Below, piece after piece: positions 1 through 6,118 of a stretch of DNA of 9,207 nucleotides. Both the position numbers and the translations under genes were made by a program. Within the stretch, counting starts at the first letter, position 1. The number at the start of each line of letters is the position of its first letter. The stretch is from positions 1 to 9,207 of the forward strand of contig DDQW01000008.1 in assembly GCA_002342805.1 (NCBI GenBank), written 5' to 3'. The notes under the pieces are model-generated. The model saw only the letters and a program-made list of their open reading frames with translations, was not told the origin of the DNA and did no database searches. Origin of the DNA: Clostridiales bacterium UBA2432. GTDB taxonomy: Bacteria; Bacillota; Clostridia; Lachnospirales; Vallitaleaceae.

Positions 1-510
1 ATTAATCACACCTTGAAGTGGCAATGCCGATAATTTACTCTTTTGAATCTCTTGTTCTAATTCTTTTTGCATGTCTTCTTGATAGGATAGAATTATTTCT
101 TGCGTTCGCCGCTCCGTCCATTCCTCTAAACTTTTTGTTTTCAAATTTTTTATCACTTCAGATTCTAATATTGTATCTAGCTTCCAAACTTTGGGAACTG
201 TATGGGGCTCTCCATGAGTATCTTCAATATCAAACAAATATTTAAGTTTTTGCTGTGGGCTCTGGTCATCGAAAACAGCAATACTCTTAGCACCTCGATT
301 AATCCATCGTCCAATACGTCGATTCCACAACTTCATGTCAGCAACTAAAGTTGCATCCGGGCGCTGAGCATAGATTAAAATCACATTATTAAAACTATGC
401 TTATATATTCTCGCGTGAAATGTTAAAAAATCTTTCCATGCTTGTTCATTTTGCATAATAGCTTTCAATATATAGTCATAAATTTCTTTGATCTCTGTCA
501 GCCTACTCAA
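1..510 (-). CDS. N-terminal part of a large conjugative-element helicase/methylase-type protein (runs off the window)
   Basis: About 170 codons stay open from a TTG at 510-508 to the window edge, so only the N-terminus is visible. The protein contains a segment reading NVILIYAQRPDAT, then an LWNRRIGRWINRGAKSIAVFD stretch. From family memory, this pattern opens the very large (often >2000 aa) SNF2/DEAD-helicase plus DNA-methylase proteins of Tn1549-like ICEs, whose N-terminus resembles ArdC-like single-strand DNA-binding domains. No helicase or methylase motif lies in this window, so those domains are inferred. TTG is chosen as the start because the preceding in-frame codon is a TGA stop and a purine-rich Shine-Dalgarno run (GGAGG repeated, about 515-530) lies just upstream. 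The gene overlaps the parB stop by 8 nt, which implies translational coupling. A start at a later codon (for example Met19) is possible. Confidence 0.62.
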   Translation of the reverse strand, partial: MSRLTEIKEIYDYILKAIMQNEQAWKDFLTFHARIYKHSFNNVILIYAQRPDATLVADMKLWNRRIGRWINRGAKSIAVFDDQSPQQKLKYLFDIEDTHGEPHTVPKVWKLDTILESEVIKNLKTKSLEEWTERRTQEIILSYQEDMQKELEQEIQKSKLSALPLQGVIN

Positions 511-1525
511 TCATCTCCTCCCCCTCCTCCTTGTCATTAGAATGTGTCTTCATCTGGTGAAAATAATAGTCCAATGCTTTTTCTATGGTTTGTTCAATCG
601 CTTTTCTATCTTCGCTAGATTTAAAATATTTAGAAATAATGGTTGGTTGTATTTTGAATGGTTTAACTTTACCTGTACTCTTAAGCATATCTCCACTAAT
701 GATCTGTTTGGCAGTATTCCAATTTAAACTTCCTTCTTTCTCGTGCTTCTTCAAAAGAGAAGCTTTTTTCATATCAACTTTAAAGGTGCTTTCAGAAGTA
801 ATGGCTTCCACCATTTCTTGATTTTCCTGTGAAAGATATGAAAGATCAACTCCTGCTCTCATAGCAATTTTGCCTTCATCAACAAGATTTTTTAATGGAG
901 GATTTAATTCGTTAATACGTAGATAACGAGCTACTGAGCGTGAAGACAAATCATATTTTTCACCAATCTCTTTTTTTGTATCTAACTTCGTGCCCATTGG
1001 GCATGAAGTTAATTCTTCTCCAGAATTAGGTGCTTTAGATAACTTTTCGATTTCACTTAACAAGTCTGTTCTAACTCCTTGGCTTTTCATTACGCTATGC
1101 CTAGTAGCAAGAACTGTAGCTCTTTCTGAATGTGCCAATTCTGAAAAAGAGCGTTGCATTAAATTTGTTTCAGTAACAATGAGTGTCGCTTCTTCTTCAG
1201 TGAGTCCTTCTTTAATAACTGTTGGAATATTAGTTAATCCTGCTTCTTTTCCTGCATTGACACGATTATGCCCACTCAAGATTTCATACTTGTCATCTAA
1301 TTTTCTTACAACAATGGGAACAATAACGCCATATTGTTTGATGCTCTCAACCATGTCATTAAATCGTTCCCCTTCATAAAGCTTGAATGGATGATTACTA
1401 AAGGGGATAAGGTCATCTATCTTTAATGACGTAGTGCCATCTGTTTTTTCAGATGGCACTTCATTATGGTCTTCACCAAATATTGAGGCAAAGGTTTCTA
1501 CTTTTTTCATTTTCGTTTTATCCAT
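503..1525 (-). CDS. parB: ParB/Spo0J-family partition protein of a mobile element
   Basis: The 340-aa protein belongs to the ParB/Noc family, DNA-binding CTPase clamps that work with ParA. Residues ~33-105 form the ParB N-terminal domain (GERFNDMVESIKQYG, then PIVVRKLDDKYEILSGHNR). Residues ~117-135 carry the second family box (ETNLMQRSFSELAHSERA). Residues ~183-206 make a helix-turn-helix (KKEIGEKYDLSSRSVARYLRI). The usual GERR arginine motif reads GHNR (85-88); I believe this is common in ICE-borne ParBs, but CTP binding should not be assumed. The C-terminus (~290-340) is charged and helical. The ATG overlaps the parA stop by 8 nt (ATGGATAA) and has an AAAGGAG site about 10 nt upstream. Its own stop overlaps the next gene. 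Two strong palindromes lie in its linker-coding DNA and are listed separately. The family assignment is secure; the role in maintaining the excised element is inference. Confidence 0.9.
   Translation of the reverse strand: MDKTKMKKVETFASIFGEDHNEVPSEKTDGTTSLKIDDLIPFSNHPFKLYEGERFNDMVESIKQYGVIVPIVVRKLDDKYEILSGHNRVNAGKEAGLTNIPTVIKEGLTEEEATLIVTETNLMQRSFSELAHSERATVLATRHSVMKSQGVRTDLLSEIEKLSKAPNSGEELTSCPMGTKLDTKKEIGEKYDLSSRSVARYLRINELNPPLKNLVDEGKIAMRAGVDLSYLSQENQEMVEAITSESTFKVDMKKASLLKKHEKEGSLNWNTAKQIISGDMLKSTGKVKPFKIQPTIISKYFKSSEDRKAIEQTIEKALDYYFHQMKTHSNDKEEGEEMIE
984..1010. repeat. 27-bp near-perfect palindrome inside parB
   Basis: AACTTCGTGCCCA (984-996) and TGGGCATGAAGTT (998-1010) are inverted arms of 13 nt around one central T. 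A single position differs, and it can form a G-U pair in RNA. It encodes the TSCPMGTKL stretch of ParB (~173-181), a linker between the N-terminal domain and the helix-turn-helix. In the parB mRNA it would fold into a stable hairpin. It is not followed by a T-run, so it is not an intrinsic terminator. Confidence 0.75.
1433..1460. repeat. 11-bp perfect inverted repeat inside parB
   Basis: AGTGCCATCTG (1433-1443) and CAGATGGCACT (1450-1460) are perfect inverted arms around a six-T loop (A6 in the mRNA). It codes for the flexible N-terminal segment of ParB around residues 22-32. It lies about 65 nt into the parB reading frame, where an mRNA hairpin could influence early translation or decay. Alternatively it could be a protein-binding palindrome. 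It differs in sequence from the palindrome at 984-1010. Confidence 0.75.
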
Positions 1526-2300
1526 TATTCATCAACTCCTTTGTTATTTCTTGATAAGCAATAGCAGCTTTATTCATTGGCATATAATCCACGATGCATT
1601 TACTTTGCAGATTGGCTTCTCCGACTTTTACCGATTTAGGAATTCTAATGTCAAACACCTTAATATGATCTCCATAAGCTTCTTCTACCATTCCTATCAT
1701 GTTTTTTGATAGATTGGTACGTTCATCAAACATCGTCAACAAAATGCCTTCAAACGTAATCCTTGGATTAATTCGACGCTTTATCTTCATAATGGTATGA
1801 AGCAATAGCTCTAGACCTTTAACTGATAGATATTCCGGTGTTGCCGGAATCAATACACTGTCACAAGCAGCTAGTACATTTAATGTCATTAAACCTAATG
1901 ATGGTGCTGAGTCTACAATAATGTAATCATAATTATCTCGAAGCTGTTCTGTAATTGTCTTTAAAACGTATTCCCTACTCATGGTACTGACCAAGTTCAT
2001 TTCAATAGCCGACATTTCTATACTGCTCGGTATGACATCCACTCCATCTCTTTTAATTATGTATGTCTCCTTTAGTGGAAGATCATCTTCATTCATAACG
2101 GACATCATTAAATGATAGAGTGTCGTCTTAAGTGTTTCCGGCTTTTCAATACCAAAACAGTCTGTCATGGAGGCTTGATTGTCTGTATCAATTGCTAAAA
2201 CTTTATATCCCTCCTTTGCTAAAATTGTTGCTACATTCCTGCATGTTGTACTTTTGGCCACTCCGCCTTTCTGGGAAGCTACAGCTATAATTTTACTCAT
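1518..2300 (-). CDS. parA: ParA/Soj-family partition ATPase
   Basis: This 260-aa ParA-type ATPase forms nucleotide-dependent dimers on DNA and works with the adjacent ParB. The deviant Walker A is KGGVAKST (residues 11-18), with signature lysine K11 and P-loop lysine K16. The usual GK is AK, so the P-loop glycine before the lysine is alanine. Walker A' is AIDTDNQAS (~38-46) and Walker B is YIIVDSAPSLG (~131-141). The C-terminal half has the conserved IPATPEYLSVKGLELL segment. An in-frame TTG at 2321 would add seven residues, but that TTG lies inside the ribosome-binding site (GGAAAGGAG, 2311-2319). The ATG at 2300 is therefore the start, and MSKIIAVASQKGG matches the normal ParA N-terminus. 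It is the first gene of a parA-parB-helicase operon driven by the promoter at 2340-2368. Confidence 0.93.
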   Translation of the reverse strand: MSKIIAVASQKGGVAKSTTCRNVATILAKEGYKVLAIDTDNQASMTDCFGIEKPETLKTTLYHLMMSVMNEDDLPLKETYIIKRDGVDVIPSSIEMSAIEMNLVSTMSREYVLKTITEQLRDNYDYIIVDSAPSLGLMTLNVLAACDSVLIPATPEYLSVKGLELLLHTIMKIKRRINPRITFEGILLTMFDERTNLSKNMIGMVEEAYGDHIKVFDIRIPKSVKVGEANLQSKCIVDYMPMNKAAIAYQEITKELMNNG

Positions 2301-2339
2301 GATTTTTTTGCTCCTTTCCAATATTCATTTTATGATGTG

Positions 2340-2368
2340 ATAATACACTTTATAATTAATACAATCAA
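2340..2368 (-). promoter_or_regulatory. Promoter of the parA-parB operon
   Basis: On the minus strand, TTGATT (2368-2363) and TATTAT (2345-2340) are separated by exactly 17 bp, a good sigma-A-type match. Transcription would start near 2333, giving a leader of about 30 nt that contains the parA ribosome-binding site. The -10 box lies inside one copy of the 10-bp word GTGTATTATC. Confidence 0.65.
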
Positions 2369-2371
2369 TGT

Positions 2372-2402
2372 TTCACTTATTTTATTGCAGAAATTCACTT
2401 AT
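2372..2402. repeat. 9-bp direct repeats between the divergent promoters
   Basis: TTCACTTAT occurs at 2372-2380 and again at 2394-2402, a period of 22 bp or about two helical turns, so both copies face the same side of the helix. They flank the plus-strand -35 box and lie between the two GTGTATTATC copies. They could be binding sites for the XRE protein, for ParB, or for ParA acting as autorepressor. Confidence 0.6.
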
Positions 2403-2413
2403 AGGTGTATTAT
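2385..2413 (+). promoter_or_regulatory. Promoter of the XRE regulator / PHP-ATPase operon
   Basis: On the plus strand, TTGCAG (2385-2390) and TATTAT (2408-2413) are separated by 17 bp. Transcription would start near 2420, so the message would begin almost at the ribosome-binding site TAGGTGAT (2424-2431) of the regulator gene at 2437. The -10 box lies in the second copy of GTGTATTATC. The -35 box is weak, which would suit a regulated promoter. A TATAAT at 2351-2356 on this strand lacks a convincing -35 and was not chosen. Confidence 0.6.
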
Positions 2414-2436
2414 CTAACGTAGGTAGGTGATAATTA

Positions 2437-2652
2437 ATGAAATTAACGATGGGTGAAAAAATCCGAATTTTACTAAAAAGAAATAATGTAACAATAATAG
2501 AACTTAGCAAAAGACTTGGTACCACAAATCAGAACATGGCAAATAAATTCAAAAGAGATAATTTCTCTGTGAATGAATTAGAAGCAATTGCAAAGGCATT
2601 AGATTGTGAATTTGAAGGATATTTTGTTGATAAAGATGGGGATAGAATATAA
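2437..2652 (+). CDS. Small XRE-type helix-turn-helix regulator
   Basis: This 71-aa protein is essentially one Cro/C1-type DNA-binding domain. The helix-turn-helix spans about residues 18-38 (VTIIELSKRLGTTNQNMANK), followed by the DNFSVNELEAIAKALDC segment typical of XRE helices 4-5 and a short GYFVDKDGDRI tail. There is no dimerisation or peptidase domain. The ATG follows a TAGGTGAT ribosome-binding site by 5 nt. It lies only 20 nt before the PHP-ATPase gene and is divergent from parA across a control region with symmetrical operator-like repeats. It probably represses its own operon and perhaps parAB. Similar small regulators are common in Firmicute ICEs. The fold is clear; the target is inferred. 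Confidence 0.85.
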   Translation: MKLTMGEKIRILLKRNNVTIIELSKRLGTTNQNMANKFKRDNFSVNELEAIAKALDCEFEGYFVDKDGDRI

Positions 2653-2672
2653 TTAATTAAGGGGGCTTATAA

Positions 2673-5405
2673 ATGAAACAACATATTAATGGTGCAAAAT
2701 GGTGGAAGTTTGATTTTCATAATCATACACCTAAATCATTTGATTATGGTCGTGGTAATGTAATAGAAAAGGATATCCCAGCTAAAGAATGGTTATTGAA
2801 ATACATGGCTAAAGGTATCGATTGTATAGCAATAACCGATCATAATACTGGTGCTTTTATTGACGAAGTCAAAAAAGCGTATTCTGAACTGAAAACTGAA
2901 CATCCAGAGGGGTTTAAAGAACTATTTGTATTTCCTGGTGTAGAGCTTACAGTTAATGGCGGGATACACATAGTTGCAATTTTTGATCCTACTAAAACTA
3001 GTGAAGATATCGCACAAATAATTGGTGAATGTAAATACCAAGGTACATCCGGAGATAGTAATGGAGTCACATCAGAAACTTTAGAATCTGTAATCAATAT
3101 TATTAACAAAAAAAATGGTATATCAATTCCAGCACATGTTGATGAAAATGCCGGACTATTTAAACAGCAGAGCGGTCCTACGCTTGATCAAACTCTCAAA
3201 TTTAACAAAGACAACCTATTAGCATTAGAAGTGATGAATAAAGAATTTGAATTCCCCGACATATATAATCAAACTAAATTAAATTTAGCTAAAGTAGTTG
3301 GTTCTGATAGTCATACAATAGATGAAATTGGTAGATACTTCACATGGGTTAAAATGAGCAAGCCATCAATAGCAGCATTGAAGCTTGCTTTGCATGATGG
3401 TGAAGATGGTGTCCTAAGATATGATGAAATTGATTTAAATCCAAACGATATTTCTCATCGGTATTTTATAAAATCACTAACTGTTTCAAATGGTTATAAA
3501 GCCGGCAATCGTATACCACTAATAAGTAATTTCAGTCCTTGGCTTACATCCATTATCGGTGGACGTGGTACAGGTAAATCATCATTAGTTAATTATCTCC
3601 GTATAATCTTTGATAGGGTTAACGATATGCCTGATGAAATTCAAAGTGATTTTGACAAATTCAACAGAGTTGGTAAAAAATCAGAAACAGGGATGTTACG
3701 TGAAAACACCTGTATAACTGCCGAAATCATTAAAGATGGCAAAGTACATAAAATTCAATGGGAAAACAATCAGCACACTATACAGATTTGGAATTCTGAA
3801 GAGCAATCATGGTCAAATCCAAATATTATAACAAATATTAGAGAGCTATTCCCTATACAAGTTTTTAATCAAAAGGAATTATATTCATTAACAAATAAAC
3901 CATCTAAACTAATTGAATTAATTGATTCTCAATTTGACAAAGTTATGTGGAACGATGAAAAAAAAGAACTTGTATCTAGCTGGTTAGCAAAGCGAATAGA
4001 AAAGAGAACTCTGGAAGAAGTGATTCTTGAAGAAGAAAATATCAAAGCTTCTCTTACTGCTATTACAAATAAAATTGAACTTTTCGAAAGCTCTAAATAC
4101 AAAGAGACACTTCGCAAATTTAATAAATATACAAAAGTGAACAATAGCATTGAAGCACTTGCAGATGGAATTGAAAACTTTATAATTGACTTAACAGAAA
4201 TGAATAACAGTTTTCCACCTATAATTCAAGCAGAAGAAATAAATGGCATGCTTGATGAAACAACATTAACTTATATTAATGAGCTAAGCAAAAATTTCGA
4301 ACGTGTAAGTACAAAACTCAGTGAAGCATTGCAGATTGTAGAACCCTATAAAAGTAAAACCCTATCAAATCTCAATGATTTACCTTGGCATGCTGAATTT
4401 TTGGACTCCAAAGAAGCATATAATGGAATTACTGAACAAGTCAAAGAACTTGGGACCGATTCATATGAAGAACTCATTAAGAAACGGAATTCGTTGAACG
4501 AGAAACTTCTTAAAATATCATCACAAAAAAAAGAACTCCAAGCGATTAATGCAAATTTAGAAATACTATATAATTCTATCATCGATAAAGAAAAGGAACT
4601 CCGTTCTAAGCGAAATGAAATTCTAAGTCGTTGGAAAACATCTAACAATGGAACGCCGATACTCTCCATAGAGTTGGATCCAATGGCTGACGTAGATAAT
4701 GCTAACTCTACATTTAGAAAATTATTACGTAAAGAGGGCAATGAATATGCTCAATATATTCTGACTTATAATGATTCAAATGCTCCTGATAAAGGACTTA
4801 TTGCAAACATAATTAATGAACCCCCTACCTCTAGATGGTCAAGACGAGAGTCTGAAATTGAAGAGTTCTTATCATGCACCGAAGTTGATTCTAAGTCCAT
4901 GGATAGGCGATTAGCAAAACATCTTGATTCTTTGAAATCGACAACACCAGAAGATATTGATCGACTACTTATATGGGTTCCAGAAGATAAACTAAACTTG
5001 AAATTTAATAAACACGGTAGCATGGTAAATATTGAAACTGGTTCAGCTGGGGAAAGAACAGCAGGGATGTTAGGTTTATTATTAGCCCTCAATACTTCTC
5101 CATTAGTTATCGATCAACCAGAAGATGATTTAGACACAAGCCTAATCTCAAATTTCGTTGTCACAGGATTTAAAACCCTTAAAAAAGATAGACAACTCGT
5201 TGTGGTAACACACAATCCAAACATAGCTGTAAATGCAAACTCAGATAATATAGTGCACATGAATTACACTTCAGGTCAGATTACCGTATCTGCAAACGAT
5301 GCTCTCCAAGACATTGAAATCAGAAATGCTGTCTGTGATGTTATGGAAGGCGGAAAAATAGCCTTAGATAAAAGATATTATAGAATTTCGAAAGCATTAA
5401 AATAG
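2673..5405 (+). CDS. PHP phosphoesterase-ABC/SMC-like ATPase fusion (TrlF-like), candidate defence protein
   Basis: The 910-aa protein joins two enzymatic parts. Residues ~8-240 form a PHP-type metal-dependent phosphoesterase: D14-F-H16-N-H18, T55-D56-H57-N58, PGVEL with E91, H99, H155, and GSDSH with D212/H214, so the metal ligands look intact. Residues ~265-910 form an ABC/SMC-type ATPase: Walker A GGRGTGKS (296-303), a Q-loop around FNQ (398-400), a helical coiled-coil insert (~430-650), an ABC-signature-like GSAGERTAG (790-798), Walker B PLVIDQPEDDLD (810-821, with the usual DE reading DQ-P-E) and switch His in VVTHN (843-848). From family memory this matches TrlF-family AAA-like ATPases, whose substrate I do not know. 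By analogy with other nuclease-SMC fusions it may cleave nucleic acid or nucleotides when triggered by phage, but that is inference. An AAGGGGG ribosome-binding site precedes the ATG. The gene is co-transcribed with the XRE gene and ends at a terminator 27 nt downstream. Confidence 0.85.
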   Translation: MKQHINGAKWWKFDFHNHTPKSFDYGRGNVIEKDIPAKEWLLKYMAKGIDCIAITDHNTGAFIDEVKKAYSELKTEHPEGFKELFVFPGVELTVNGGIHIVAIFDPTKTSEDIAQIIGECKYQGTSGDSNGVTSETLESVINIINKKNGISIPAHVDENAGLFKQQSGPTLDQTLKFNKDNLLALEVMNKEFEFPDIYNQTKLNLAKVVGSDSHTIDEIGRYFTWVKMSKPSIAALKLALHDGEDGVLRYDEIDLNPNDISHRYFIKSLTVSNGYKAGNRIPLISNFSPWLTSIIGGRGTGKSSLVNYLRIIFDRVNDMPDEIQSDFDKFNRVGKKSETGMLRENTCITAEIIKDGKVHKIQWENNQHTIQIWNSEEQSWSNPNIITNIRELFPIQVFNQKELYSLTNKPSKLIELIDSQFDKVMWNDEKKELVSSWLAKRIEKRTLEEVILEEENIKASLTAITNKIELFESSKYKETLRKFNKYTKVNNSIEALADGIENFIIDLTEMNNSFPPIIQAEEINGMLDETTLTYINELSKNFERVSTKLSEALQIVEPYKSKTLSNLNDLPWHAEFLDSKEAYNGITEQVKELGTDSYEELIKKRNSLNEKLLKISSQKKELQAINANLEILYNSIIDKEKELRSKRNEILSRWKTSNNGTPILSIELDPMADVDNANSTFRKLLRKEGNEYAQYILTYNDSNAPDKGLIANIINEPPTSRWSRRESEIEEFLSCTEVDSKSMDRRLAKHLDSLKSTTPEDIDRLLIWVPEDKLNLKFNKHGSMVNIETGSAGERTAGMLGLLLALNTSPLVIDQPEDDLDTSLISNFVVTGFKTLKKDRQLVVVTHNPNIAVNANSDNIVHMNYTSGQITVSANDALQDIEIRNAVCDVMEGGKIALDKRYYRISKALK

Positions 5406-5432
5406 TTTATATGTTTTCGAAACATAAATAAT

Positions 5433-5469
5433 AAAAAATCCTGAAATTATATTGAATTCAGGATTTTTT
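5433..5469 (+). terminator. Intrinsic terminator after the PHP-ATPase gene
   Basis: AAAAAATCCTGAA (5433-5445) and TTCAGGATTTTTT (5457-5469) form a perfect 13-bp stem with an 11-nt loop and end in a T-run. Because the left arm begins with an A-run, it could also terminate transcription arriving from the right. Confidence 0.88.
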
Positions 5470-5508
5470 ATTATCTAAATTTTCATTTTGTACATATAAA
5501 ACCGACTG

Positions 5509-5534
5509 CTGGTAGACGTGTTCCCACGTACCAG
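5509..5534. repeat. Bulged hairpin in the intergenic region
   Basis: CTGGTAGACGTG (5509-5520) and CACGTACCAG (5525-5534) pair through CTGGTA/TACCAG and CGTG/CACG. The left arm has a 2-nt GA bulge and the loop is TTCC. It is more GC-rich than its surroundings and no T-run follows, so it is not a normal terminator. It could be a recombination or processing site at the element end. The structure is visible; its role is unknown. Confidence 0.5.
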
Positions 5535-5645
5535 GTTATATTGCAATTTTGATTTTGATACTATTTTTCAGGTCTTTTTGGTGGTAATTTTCGCTGTTTT
5601 TATTGAAACTATAGAACTCACAAAAGTGCTTGAACTTCAGTAAAA

Positions 5646-5714
5646 TCAATGGTTCTGTCGATGTAGTCGTACTACCGTCTCCACATGCGGTATATCAAGA
5701 AACATGATAACCAA
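5646..5714 (-). pseudogene. Relic resembling the C-terminus of 23S rRNA uracil methyltransferase RlmCD/RumA
   Basis: On the minus strand, a short open stretch reads LVIMFLDIPHVETVVRLHRQNH and then stops at TGA (5648-5646). From memory, RlmCD/RumA proteins of Firmicutes end in a PVDMFPHTPHVETVVLL-like motif, which aligns without gaps (MF, P, HVETVV identical). Nothing upstream resembles the rest of the methyltransferase, and an in-frame stop lies a few codons before the aligned part, so only about 22 codons remain. The 3' end of rumA is a known insertion target of ICEs, some of which carry a substitute 3' end. This relic may therefore mark an attachment site. The match is short, hence the moderate confidence. 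Confidence 0.5.
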
Positions 5715-5783
5715 CATTACTTATTCCTCTATAAACCCACCTAAATAATCATAAAACAATTCATTCATCCAATCACCTAATCC

Positions 5784-5891
5784 CTAACCAATATTAATTG
5801 AAGCGTTCATGATAGCTTTACATTTTAATAAATACTCTTTTTCCAAATTGTTCTTAACAATTAAATTTATTGCTTCTTGGTATCCTATCAT
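5784..5891 (-). CDS. Possible 35-aa peptide of unknown function
   Basis: ATG at 5891 to TAG at 5784 encodes a short, mildly hydrophobic and charged peptide beginning MIGYQEAINLIVKNN. The frame is open nine codons further upstream (SYGLLILLKF) to a TAA, which hints that it may be the tail of a decayed gene. No Shine-Dalgarno sequence precedes the ATG, and it lies downstream of a terminator for leftward transcription. I do not recognise it; it is probably not expressed. Confidence 0.15.
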   Translation of the reverse strand: MIGYQEAINLIVKNNLEKEYLLKCKAIMNASINIG

Positions 5892-5941
5892 GAATTTTAA
5901 CAGAATTAATAATCCATAACTTTATAATTTTTAAAAAAAAA

Positions 5942-5986
5942 GAAAACGAGAACAACTGATTAAACTAGTCAGTTGTTCTCGTTTTC
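5942..5986 (-). terminator. Strong intrinsic terminator, probably for the ilvB-metA operon
   Basis: GAAAACGAGAACAACTGA (5942-5959) and TCAGTTGTTCTCGTTTTC (5969-5986) form a perfect 18-bp stem with a 9-nt loop. Read on the minus strand, the stem is followed at once by an uninterrupted run of about nine Ts, so it stops leftward transcription. The other flank reads ACTTTTT, so it may also work rightward. It is the first convincing terminator after metA, about 200 nt past its stop. Confidence 0.88.
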
Positions 5987-6062
5987 ACTTTTTAATTTGC
6001 AATAAATCATACACCATTTTCGGTTCCTATTTATAGTAATTTTAATAAATTGTGCTCAATTC

Positions 6063-6118
6063 TTTGACACCAATTTCAGGTTTTTTTGACACCAATTTGA
6101 CACCATTGACACCAATTT
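6063..6118. repeat. Cluster of four TTGACACCA(A)TT direct repeats
   Basis: TTTGACACCAATTT occurs at 6063-6076 and 6085-6098, a shortened TTTGACACCATT at 6096-6107, and TTGACACCAATTT at 6106-6118. The GAC cores start at 6066, 6088, 6099 and 6108, spacings of 22, 11 and 9 bp, so the copies lie on nearly the same face of the helix. This is how phased recombinase arm sites or regulator sites are usually arranged. Similar GGTGTCAAA-type repeats are familiar to me beside integrase genes of Firmicute phages and ICEs, but no integrase is present here. Confidence 0.75.

Larger units (their letters stand above)
2339..2414. promoter_or_regulatory. Paired operator: 10-bp inverted repeat covering both divergent -10 boxes
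   Basis: GATAATACAC (2339-2348) and GTGTATTATC (2405-2414) are perfect inverted copies with 56 bp between them. Each copy contains the -10 element of one divergent promoter, so a protein binding both would control parAB and the regulator/PHP-ATPase operon together. The XRE-type protein encoded immediately to the right is the obvious candidate ligand, as in many phage-like and ICE repressors. That assignment is inferred from position. Confidence 0.55.

Noticed and set aside
984..1010. Canonical parS or an intrinsic terminator at the parB palindrome
   Set aside because: The sequence is not like the Spo0J/Noc parS consensus and no T-run follows on either strand; it is kept only as an unexplained palindrome.
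990..1379. Plus-strand open frame of about 129 codons opposite parB
   Set aside because: It is the antisense shadow of a well-supported ParB gene, shows no family resemblance and has no ribosome-binding site.
2301..2321. Longer ParA starting at a TTG at 2321
   Set aside because: That TTG is part of the GGAAAGGAG ribosome-binding site; the ATG at 2300 gives the normal ParA N-terminus.
2351..2356. TATAAT on the plus strand as the main -10 of the regulator operon
   Set aside because: No acceptable -35 is found 16-18 bp upstream, and the leader would run through the other promoter elements; TTGCAG-17-TATTAT is better placed.
4346..5092. Minus-strand open frames opposite the PHP-ATPase gene
   Set aside because: They lie antisense to a coding region whose motifs are continuous, have low-complexity Ser/Leu-rich translations and no start signals.
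6063..6118. CRISPR-like array
   Set aside because: The repeats are only 12-14 bp, partly overlap, lack unique spacers of uniform length and have no cas genes nearby.
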